DNA of 17,752 bases from Anaerolineales bacterium UBA6663 (lineage in GTDB: Bacteria; Chloroflexota; Anaerolineae; Anaerolineales; UBA6663): NCBI GenBank assembly GCA_002455335.1, contig DKKP01000132.1, forward strand, positions 284-18,035. Direction: 5' to 3'. The translations under genes and the position numbers were made by a program. Below the pieces are notes generated by a model. It had not been told where the DNA came from, ran no database searches, and saw only the letters and a program-made list of their open reading frames with translations. Below, piece by piece: positions 6,478-12,471 of the stretch (the first letter of the stretch is position 1; every line of letters begins with the position of its first letter).

Positions 6478-7008
6478 ATGCCACCTCGACCTACCATCGA
6501 AAAACCCGGTTTGCCGCGTGAATTGAGGCTGATCGGCCTCGTCATCCTCTTGATCTTCGCAGTCGTCAGCGCCTGGCAGGGCATGAGCCCGGACACGCCG
6601 GACGCACGCGTCGAACCGACGCCCTCCACAGCGCCGCGCGCCACCGAAGCCGAGGCGGAGCCTGAGGCCGCCGCCACACCCCAGTCCGAAACACCCGCTG
6701 ACGACCTCGTCGTCCCCGGCATGTCGATCTACGACCAGGACGGCGACCTGGTCTATCAGGGCGACATCAACCTGGCGCCGACCTTCGACCGGATCGACCG
6801 AGGCGAATCGGATCCGCATGACAACGACGGCGCCGTCTTCCAGAATCGCGAGGGGCTGCTCCCCGAGAAAGAACGCGGCTACTACCGCGAATATGTGGTG
6901 CGCACGCCGGGTCTCGACTCGGTCGGTCCGCAACGGCTTGTGCTGGGGGCCGAGGGCGAGGCTTATTACACGCCCGACCACTACGCGTCCTTTATCCGCA
7001 TTCGATGA
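6478..7008 (+). CDS. Membrane-anchored barnase-type (N1/T1) guanyl-specific ribonuclease
   Basis: A 176-residue protein. Residues 1-17 are basic, 18-34 form one membrane helix (LIGLVILLIFAVVSAWQ region), and 36-78 are a Pro/Ala/Glu/Thr-rich linker. Residues about 80-176 are a microbial RNase domain of the barnase/RNase Sa family. The catalytic triad of barnase (E73, R87, H102) corresponds to E138 in GYYREYVV, R153 in GPQRLVLG and H168 in TPDHYASF; the FQNREGLLP loop is also conserved. Such enzymes cut RNA after guanosine via a 2',3'-cyclic intermediate. The charge pattern predicts the domain outside the membrane. ATG 6478 is chosen over GTG 6460 because TATAAT lies six bases upstream. It overlaps the barstar gene by 4 nt (ATGA), so toxin and inhibitor are made together. 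Role in competition, defence or nutrient RNA breakdown is not decided by sequence. Confidence 0.88.
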   Translation: MPPRPTIEKPGLPRELRLIGLVILLIFAVVSAWQGMSPDTPDARVEPTPSTAPRATEAEAEPEAAATPQSETPADDLVVPGMSIYDQDGDLVYQGDINLAPTFDRIDRGESDPHDNDGAVFQNREGLLPEKERGYYREYVVRTPGLDSVGPQRLVLGAEGEAYYTPDHYASFIRIR

Positions 7009-7487
7009 ACCCGTTCACAGTCTCCCCACAGGCGCTCAGCGGCCTCGCGCGCAGGATCGCAGACCCCATGACCGGGCCGCTCGGCTTCGCTCAGCGCGCG
7101 CTTCTCGAGCAACCGGCCTTGCTGACGCTGCTCAACCGGCGAGGCTGGTATGCAGCCCGCGTCGATCGCGCCACGATCTTCAACAAAGAAACCGTGCTGC
7201 ACGCGCTTTATCAGGCCGGATGTTTCCCGGCCTTCTTCGGGTTCAACTGGGATGCCCTTGGCGACGTGCTCACGGATTTGAGCTGGCTGCGCGTCCAGGA
7301 ACGCGAGCCGGCCGGGTTCGCCTTTGTCGTCGCCCGAAGCCAGATCCTGGCGTTGCGCGCGCCCAAGGTCCACGCCACCTTGTGCGACGTGTTCCGCGAC
7401 GCCGCTCAAGCCCGGCGGGATAGCGGGCGCCCGCCACTGGTGTTGGCGCTCGAGGACGACACAAGCCAAAAGACGCAGGACGACTGA
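7005..7487 (+). CDS. Barstar-family ribonuclease inhibitor
   Basis: A 160-residue soluble protein. The barstar signature FFGFNWDALGDVLTDL (residues 77-92) matches the barstar helix that plugs the barnase active site. D83 and D87 correspond to D35 and D39 of barstar, the latter being the key residue contacting the RNase catalytic site. The core runs from about residue 47 (RGWYAARVD) to 150 (PPLVLALED). The first 45 residues are an extra helical stretch not found in the 90-residue Bacillus barstar. The start codon lies in ATGA 7005-7008, overlapping the stop of the RNase gene, with no own ribosome-binding site, so translation is probably coupled. Its job is inferred to be immunity in the cytoplasm against the neighbouring RNase before it is exported. 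Confidence 0.85.
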   Translation: MNPFTVSPQALSGLARRIADPMTGPLGFAQRALLEQPALLTLLNRRGWYAARVDRATIFNKETVLHALYQAGCFPAFFGFNWDALGDVLTDLSWLRVQEREPAGFAFVVARSQILALRAPKVHATLCDVFRDAAQARRDSGRPPLVLALEDDTSQKTQDD

Positions 7488-7524
7488 CGTTAGCCGTTCG
7501 TCCATCGTCTTTCTTGCCGGGTTG

Positions 7525-9252
7525 CTACGCCACTCCCGCCAGGGTGTTCTGGCGCTCGGTCTCCTCCTGAACAAGCTTACGCCTCAGCAGTTTGCCGACC
7601 GTGGTGCGCGGCAGCTCTTTTCGGAAGAGGACGTGCCGTGGCACCTTGTAGCCGGTGAGCTCGCCGCGCGCGAACTGGCGCAGATCCTCTTCGCCGACCT
7701 GCGCGCCGTCGTTCAAGACCACCCACGCCATCACCCGTTCGTTGCCGTCCGGATCAGGCACCCCAGCAACGGCCACCTCGCGCACGGCCGGGTGCTGAAT
7801 CAACACCTCCTCGACCTCGCGCGGCCAGACCTGGAACCCGCCCGACTTGATCAGCTCCTTCTTGCGATCCACGATATAGAAGTAACCGTCGTCGTCCATC
7901 CGAACGATGTCACCCGTATACAGCCAGGGCCCTCCCTGCCCGGCCGGGTCGGGGCGCAGCGTCAACTCGGTTTCGGAGGGCATATTCCAGTAGCCGGCGA
8001 ACACCTGTGGTCCACGCAAGACAAGCTCGCCCTCTTCGCCGGGCGCGACTTCGCTGATGCCATCGGCCAGAGACACGACCCGCACCTCGACGTCGGGGTA
8101 CGGCAAACCGATCGATCCGGCTTTGTTGAGACCGCTCAACGGATTGCAGTGCGTGGCGGTCGGCGTCTCCGACATCCCGAACCCCTCGACCACGGTCCCG
8201 CCAGTGACCCGTTCGAAACGTTCTTTGATCTCGGCCAATAGCGGCGCCGAGCCGGAAATACAGGCCCTGATCGAGCGCAGGTCGTACTTGCCGGCGAGCA
8301 CATCCGGGTGGCGGCTGATCGCGTTGAACATGGCCGGGACGGCCGGAAAGAGTTCCGGTCGGTATTTGTGGATGCTGATCAACACATCCACGATATCGCG
8401 CGGGTTGGGCACCATGATCAGCGAACAGGCTTGCGAGATGGCGAGGCCCATCCCGGCCACCATGCCGTACACATGAAAGAGCGGGATCGCCATGAGGATC
8501 CGGCTGGCGCCCGGGCGCATCACATGGATCCATGTGGCGTTCTGGATCGTGTTGGCGACCAGGTTGCGATGCAAGGCGATCGCGCCCTTTGGCACGCCTG
8601 TGGTACCGCCCGAATACTGGAAGATGGCGATGTCGTCGCCGGTCACAGTGACCGCCGGGCGCTCCTCGGGCCGGTGCCTGGCGAGCAGATCCTTGAGCCA
8701 CACATCGCCGGGCTCGAGGCGATCGACCCGATGGCCGTCTTTGCGCTCCTTGAGCAACGCGAACATCACGGCCAGCTGCGGGGGCAATTGCTCCTTGAGA
8801 TTGGTGACGATCACGCGTTTGATCGCGGTTCGCGCGCGGACCTCACAGATCCGGCCGTAGAAGTTGCCCATCACGATTACGGTCTCGACGCCCGCATCGC
8901 GCAATTGATGTTCCATCTCGTGCGGCGTGTATAGCGGGTTCGTCGCCACCACGATCGCGCCGGCCTTGAGCACGCCGTAGAACGCCATGACGAATTGCGG
9001 CGTGTTGGGGATGAGCAGGCCGACGCGATCTCCCTTCTTGACCCCGAGCGCCGCCAGCGCCGCCGCCAATCGATCGGCCTGGGCGTTCATCTCTCTGTAG
9101 GTCATCACCCGCCCCTTAAAGAGCGTGCACGGGCTGTCCGGATAACGCGCCGCCGATTGCTCGAGGTATTCGTGAAAGCCATGCGACGGATACGGCGCCA
9201 GCGAGGTCGGGATCTGGGGGTCGTAACGGGCCGTCCAGGGCTTGGATTCCAT
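7525..9252 (-). CDS. fadD: Long-chain fatty acid--CoA ligase (FadD-type)
   Basis: A 575-residue acyl-adenylate-forming enzyme that activates fatty acids to acyl-CoA using ATP; cytoplasmic or membrane-associated. All family motifs are present: the phosphate-binding loop YSGGTTGVPKG (213-223), GFGMSETPT (357-365), YTGD (445-448), the hinge and fatty-acid signature DRKKELIKSGGFQVWPREVE (462-481), and PRTTVGKLLRRK near the C-terminus with the catalytic lysine K554. Length is normal for the family. The open frame runs upstream past 9600, but the ATG at 9252 is right because AAGGAGAG lies just upstream and the protein then begins in the usual way. It is convergent with the barstar gene and divergent from the CAP-protein gene. 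Substrate chain length cannot be read from sequence. Confidence 0.93.
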   Translation of the reverse strand: MESKPWTARYDPQIPTSLAPYPSHGFHEYLEQSAARYPDSPCTLFKGRVMTYREMNAQADRLAAALAALGVKKGDRVGLLIPNTPQFVMAFYGVLKAGAIVVATNPLYTPHEMEHQLRDAGVETVIVMGNFYGRICEVRARTAIKRVIVTNLKEQLPPQLAVMFALLKERKDGHRVDRLEPGDVWLKDLLARHRPEERPAVTVTGDDIAIFQYSGGTTGVPKGAIALHRNLVANTIQNATWIHVMRPGASRILMAIPLFHVYGMVAGMGLAISQACSLIMVPNPRDIVDVLISIHKYRPELFPAVPAMFNAISRHPDVLAGKYDLRSIRACISGSAPLLAEIKERFERVTGGTVVEGFGMSETPTATHCNPLSGLNKAGSIGLPYPDVEVRVVSLADGISEVAPGEEGELVLRGPQVFAGYWNMPSETELTLRPDPAGQGGPWLYTGDIVRMDDDGYFYIVDRKKELIKSGGFQVWPREVEEVLIQHPAVREVAVAGVPDPDGNERVMAWVVLNDGAQVGEEDLRQFARGELTGYKVPRHVLFRKELPRTTVGKLLRRKLVQEETERQNTLAGVA

Positions 9253-9281
9253 GCGCTCTCCTTTTGCGGTCGGATGACCTG

Positions 9282-9306
9282 TTTGGGTTATCACCTTTTG
9301 GGTTAT
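9282..9306. repeat. 10-bp direct repeat (TTTGGGTTAT) in the fadD upstream region
   Basis: TTTGGGTTAT occurs at 9282-9291 and again at 9297-9306, a 15-bp period. The second copy overlaps the putative fadD -10 box at 9305-9310. The position fits an operator for a repressor of fadD, but no regulator gene is nearby and the repeat could be chance. Confidence 0.35.
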
Positions 9307-9310
9307 TCTA
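9305..9310 (-). promoter_or_regulatory. Possible -10 box (TAGAAT) for fadD
   Basis: On the minus strand TAGAAT lies about 53 nt before the fadD ATG, giving a leader of roughly 45 nt that carries the AAGGAGAG ribosome-binding site. A weak -35 candidate, GTGATT, is 16 bp upstream. This is tentative. Confidence 0.3.
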
Positions 9311-9368
9311 GCGTAACTCGATCCGTAATCACAGATATCGCGTCCGAAAGTCGTCACGGAAGCTGGTT

Positions 9369-9374
9369 TACAAT
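9369..9374 (+). promoter_or_regulatory. Possible -10 box (TACAAT) for the CAP-domain protein gene
   Basis: TACAAT is placed to start transcription near 9381, leaving a leader of about 38 nt that carries GGAGG (9411-9415) before ATG 9419. No clear -35 hexamer is visible. Confidence 0.4.
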
Positions 9375-9418
9375 AGACTCGTTCGTGTCGCGGCACGGTT
9401 CTTGTTACCTGGAGGTCC

Positions 9419-10405
9419 ATGCGCCGCATCACTTTGCCAGCCAATTGGGGATTCGCCGTCCTGGGCCTGTCGCTGTTCAGCGCCCTGGTGTTCTCTGCGC
9501 CCGCCCAGGCAACGCCCGGCTCGGGCGCCTGGCCCAAGGAGATGATCCAGGCGTCGCAGAACCGGATCGTGCTCCCCGTGGTCATGTTGTCGGCCAACAT
9601 GGAACCCTGGCTGACACGGGTTAACACCTACCGCTCAATGGCGGCGCTTGGACCGGTCATGAACAACCCGGAGTGGAGTCTTGGCGCGGCAGCACACGCC
9701 AGGTACATCGTCGCGACCGGCACACTCCTGCCCTACGAGGATACGCTCTCGCCGCACTACTCGCCCGAGGGAAACCTCGCGGCCGGCTTCAGCCTCCAAC
9801 TCGGACAGACCTCGGTCAACTTCACCGACAACGACACGATTGATTATTGGATCCGCAGCCCCTTCCAGGCGCTGGCCCTGCTCGACCCCCAGTGGACCGA
9901 GACCGGATTCGGCAGTCACCGGGCCACCGGCGGCCTGTACCAGACCGGCGCCGTGCTCGATGTCGTCCGCGGCTTCGAAGAGACGCCGCAAGTTACCTAT
10001 CCGGTTTTCTGGCCCGGGAACGGCTCGACGACCACGCTCAAGACCTATTCGGGCTACGACGACCCAAACCCGCTCGCGCACTCGAACTGCGCCAATGCTC
10101 AAGGGCTGCCGATCATCCTGCAGGTGGGCAAGGGCACGTCTACGGTCAGCCTGACCACGAGCACGCCGACGATCATCCGCCTTAATGGCAGCCCGATCTT
10201 CCATTGCGCGTTCAGCGAGTATGAGTTCACTGTGCCGAACGATACCGATGCCACCGAAGACGGGCGCTTACTGCTCAACCAGCGCGATGCGATCGTCATG
10301 ATCCCGACCAACCCGCTGAGCGCCGGTGCCTACTCCGTCACAGTCACGGTCCTGGTCGACAACGTCCAGCGGCAATACACCTGGTCGTTCACCGTCGCGA
10401 ACTGA
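9419..10405 (+). CDS. Exported CAP (SCP-like) domain protein with C-terminal beta-rich domain
   Basis: A 328-residue secreted protein. Residues 1-31 are a signal peptide with a hydrophobic core (FAVLGLSLFSALVFS) and a likely cleavage site after APAQA. The CAP domain spans about 64-190: WLTRVNTYRSMAALGPV, then NPEWSLGAAAHARYI with H93, the SPEGNLA loop with E117, and IDYWIRSPFQALALLDPQWTETGFG. These match the CAP helix and signature positions. Residues about 191-328 look like a beta-sandwich (SAGAYSVTVTVLVDNVQRQYTWSF) and contain C224 and C263, possibly paired. CAP proteins act outside the cell; their function varies and is unknown here. The start is fixed by GGAGG at 9411-9415. A perfect 23-bp hairpin follows the stop. 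Confidence 0.82.
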   Translation: MRRITLPANWGFAVLGLSLFSALVFSAPAQATPGSGAWPKEMIQASQNRIVLPVVMLSANMEPWLTRVNTYRSMAALGPVMNNPEWSLGAAAHARYIVATGTLLPYEDTLSPHYSPEGNLAAGFSLQLGQTSVNFTDNDTIDYWIRSPFQALALLDPQWTETGFGSHRATGGLYQTGAVLDVVRGFEETPQVTYPVFWPGNGSTTTLKTYSGYDDPNPLAHSNCANAQGLPIILQVGKGTSTVSLTTSTPTIIRLNGSPIFHCAFSEYEFTVPNDTDATEDGRLLLNQRDAIVMIPTNPLSAGAYSVTVTVLVDNVQRQYTWSFTVAN

Positions 10406-10415
10406 AGTCGCCCAC

Positions 10416-10466
10416 TGCAGATAACGCAACAGGCCGGGTGCTCCCCGGCCTGTTGCGTTATCTGCA
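10416..10466. terminator. 23-bp perfect hairpin between convergent genes (bidirectional terminator)
   Basis: Positions 10416-10438 are the exact reverse complement of 10444-10466, with a 5-nt loop (TGCTC). The top of the stem is AGGCCGGG/CCCGGCCT; the base is TGCAGATAACGC. It fills most of the 71-bp gap between the ends of the CAP gene (10405) and folP (10477). A typical U-tract is absent on both strands. Because the stem is symmetric it can serve both genes. Confidence 0.7.
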
Positions 10467-10476
10467 TTACGACCCG

Positions 10477-11361
10477 CTACGCGGGCGGGGCCGGAAGCCG
10501 GGCGGAGCGCCGCACAAGCGCGTCGGTCATGCGGGCGACCCGGCTGATCAACGCGACATCGTGAACCCGCACGATGTCGGCGCCGCGGTCGATGCACAGC
10601 GCCACGACGGCCGCAGTGCCTTCGGCGCGCTGGTCGGGCGGCAGATCAAGCGTGAACCCGATAAAAGACTTGCGTGAGGGGCCGGCCAGCAAGGGGAAAC
10701 CCAAAGCGCGAAAGGCGTCGAAGCGTGCCACAAGCTCGAGGTTCTGCTCAACTGTCTTGCCAAAACCGATGCCGGGGTCGAGGATGATCCGCTCGTCGGC
10801 GATCCCGGCCAAACGCGCCAATGCGACGCTTTCGAGCAGTTCGCGCGAGACATCGGCGATCAGGTCGTCGTACGCCACGCCGACGTAACGCCCGCCCAGC
10901 CGGCTCTCCTGCACCGCGTCACGCGGCCGGCTTCGGTTGTGCATCAAGACCACGTACGCGCCTGAAGCCGCGATCGCGTCGGCCATGGCCGGATCCATCC
11001 GCAGGCCCCAGACGTCGTTGACCATCGTGGCGCCGGCCGCCAATGCCTGGCGCGCGACCTCGGCCTTGTAGGTGTCCACCGAAATCGGGACGTCGAGCTC
11101 GGCCCGCACCGCGGCGATCGCCGGGATGACGCGCGCCAGCTCTTCCTCAAGACCCACGGGCGCCCCACCCGGCCGCGTGCTCTCACCGCCGATATCCAGG
11201 ATCTGTGCGCCGGCCGCGACCATATCCCGCGCCTGACGCACGGCCGCATCGCTCAGCGACTCGCCGCGCAGCAGGCCATCACCCGAAAACGAATCCGGCG
11301 TGACGTTGACGATCCCCATCACAAAGGTCTGGGCGCCCCACTCGAAGGCCCTGGGCGTCAT
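10477..11361 (-). CDS. folP: Dihydropteroate synthase
   Basis: A 294-residue TIM-barrel enzyme that joins 6-hydroxymethyl-7,8-dihydropterin diphosphate to p-aminobenzoate, giving dihydropteroate in folate synthesis; the target of sulfonamides. Both hallmark signatures are present: GIVNVTPDSFSGDG (16-29) and DIGGESTRPG (56-65). So are SVDTYK (94-99), ND (115-116), LMHNRS (139-144), LDPGIGFGK (194-202), AGPSRKSF (226-233) and RVHDV (265-269). The start ATG lies in a 4-nt overlap with the end of folK, so translation is probably coupled. It is the last gene of the minus-strand cluster secG - SBP - queD-like - folK - folP and ends at the 23-bp hairpin. Confidence 0.95.
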   Translation of the reverse strand: MTPRAFEWGAQTFVMGIVNVTPDSFSGDGLLRGESLSDAAVRQARDMVAAGAQILDIGGESTRPGGAPVGLEEELARVIPAIAAVRAELDVPISVDTYKAEVARQALAAGATMVNDVWGLRMDPAMADAIAASGAYVVLMHNRSRPRDAVQESRLGGRYVGVAYDDLIADVSRELLESVALARLAGIADERIILDPGIGFGKTVEQNLELVARFDAFRALGFPLLAGPSRKSFIGFTLDLPPDQRAEGTAAVVALCIDRGADIVRVHDVALISRVARMTDALVRRSARLPAPPA

Positions 11362-11885
11362 CCTTTGGCCTCCGACTCCACGTCAAGCGTCTCGAGTTGA
11401 CCTCTGCCCCAGGCTTGCTCCGAGATATCGCCCAAGGCCGCCAGCAGGTCGCGCACCGTCGCGGCCCGGCCCGGGATCGCCAGGTCAGGCGCGATCTCGG
11501 CCAGCGGCGCGAGCACAAAGGCCCGTTCTGCCAGCCGCGGGTGAGGCACGGTCAGGTCGGGTGTATCCATGATGATCTCGCCAAACACGAGGATGTCGAG
11601 GTCGATCGCGCGCGCGCCGAACCGGACGCCCGGCAGACGTCCGAGCTCGCTCTCGATCGATTTCAGCGCCCGCAAGAGCGCATACGGTCCCAACGGAGTC
11701 TCCGCGCTCAGCGCGAGGTTGTAGTAGCGGGGCTGATCGAGGACGTAGGCCGGCTCCGTCTCAAAGACCGACGAGATCGCGTCGATCGTTGCGACGGCGC
11801 TCAGCGCTGCGACGGCGCGCCGCAGATTCTCGGCCCGTCGGCCCAGGTTGGCGCCCAACGCCAGATAGACCCGTTCGCTTTGCAT
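11358..11885 (-). CDS. folK: 2-amino-4-hydroxy-6-hydroxymethyldihydropteridine diphosphokinase
   Basis: A 175-residue enzyme that transfers diphosphate from ATP to 6-hydroxymethyl-7,8-dihydropterin, making the FolP substrate. Recognisable blocks are YLALGANLGRR (7-17), SVFETEPAYVLDQPRYYNLAL (39-59), IESELGRLPG (77-86), the metal-binding ARAIDLDIL (91-99, with D95 and D97) and PHPRLAERAFVLAPL (114-128). The C-terminus is about 15 residues longer than usual. No ribosome-binding site is seen. Instead GACAAT sits six bases upstream of the ATG, hinting at a leaderless internal promoter. The 3' end overlaps folP by ATGA. It lies 65 nt downstream of the pterin-synthase gene, which may provide its substrate. 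Confidence 0.94.
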   Translation of the reverse strand: MQSERVYLALGANLGRRAENLRRAVAALSAVATIDAISSVFETEPAYVLDQPRYYNLALSAETPLGPYALLRALKSIESELGRLPGVRFGARAIDLDILVFGEIIMDTPDLTVPHPRLAERAFVLAPLAEIAPDLAIPGRAATVRDLLAALGDISEQAWGRGQLETLDVESEAKG

Positions 11886-11891
11886 GGCTCG

Positions 11892-11897
11892 ATTGTC
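11892..11897 (-). promoter_or_regulatory. Possible -10 box (GACAAT) abutting folK
   Basis: On the minus strand GACAAT (four of six consensus bases) is followed by six bases and the folK ATG, the same spacing as at the RNase gene. It would let folK-folP be transcribed independently of the upstream genes. Support is weaker than for the TATAAT and TACAAT cases. Confidence 0.3.
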
Positions 11898-11950
11898 GCA
11901 CTAAAGCGACGAATGATTGACGACGAAGAACGAAGACCGATCGAACTTCG

Positions 11951-12460
11951 TCATTCCTCGCTTGCCCTATCCTCAAGCATGATCCGACAGAAGGCTGTCT
12001 GCCCGACCGTCTCCTCAACCTCGACCTCGAGCGCAGTGAGCGCCGGGATGGGGCCTTTTTCAAAGAGGGTCGCGCGCACTTCGCCGGCGATCCACTCGGC
12101 CAGCAGCTCTGCCGTGGTGTTGGCGATCGGCAACAGCACGCAGTCTTCGCGCGGGAACACGTAGCGCCGCGTCTTGAAGCGCACCTCGACTTCGCCGTCG
12201 GCCTCGAGCACGTCGATCAACGGGTTGCGCAAGGGCAGCAACATCCGATGGTCAAGTCGATCACAGACGTTGCGCAGGATTTTCTTGAGGGTGACGAAGT
12301 CGAAGACATAGTGGTCGGCGTTCAGCGCGCCTTCCAGTGAAGCGGCGGCGCGGTAGTTGTGTCCGTGCAGGGCTTCGCACTTGCCGCCGGCATAGGTGAT
12401 GAAGTGCCCGGAACAGAAGACCGTGTAGTCTTTGGTGACCCGGACCCGGTAGTCAGGCAT
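11951..12460 (-). CDS. queD: COG0720 pterin synthase with C-E-x-x-H-G-H motif (QueD / PTPS-III type)
   Basis: A 169-residue tunnel-fold enzyme acting on 7,8-dihydroneopterin triphosphate. Zinc ligands are H19 (CSGHF), H32 and H34 (ALHGHNY). The active-site motif reads C28-E29-A-L-H32-G-H34. In QueD the motif is CxxxHGH; in PTPS-III, which replaces FolB in folate synthesis, it is ExxHGH. The combined CExxHGH form is known from dual-function PTPS-I/III enzymes. D70-H71 (RLDHRML), NTTAELLA (114-121) and the C-terminal EVEVEET are also typical. The ATG at 12460 follows GAGGG by five bases; the longer upstream frame overlaps the SBP gene and is rejected. The gene starts 11 nt after the SBP gene and lies just before folK-folP. 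The chain is longer than most QueD proteins (about 120 residues). Confidence 0.88.
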   Translation of the reverse strand: MPDYRVRVTKDYTVFCSGHFITYAGGKCEALHGHNYRAAASLEGALNADHYVFDFVTLKKILRNVCDRLDHRMLLPLRNPLIDVLEADGEVEVRFKTRRYVFPREDCVLLPIANTTAELLAEWIAGEVRATLFEKGPIPALTALEVEVEETVGQTAFCRIMLEDRASEE

Positions 12461-12471
12461 AGATGCCCTCG

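Noticed and set aside
9253..9627. N-terminal extension of fadD
   Set aside because: AAGGAGAG precedes the ATG at 9252, and the extension overlaps the signal-peptide region of the divergent CAP gene.
11886..11950. Hairpin (GACGAAG / CTTCGTC) as a terminator between the pterin-synthase gene and folK
   Set aside because: The stem is short with bulges and has no T-run; too weak to call.
11397..12164. 255-residue plus-strand open frame opposite folK and the pterin synthase
   Set aside because: Antisense to two confidently identified enzymes; Arg/Gln-rich without motifs.
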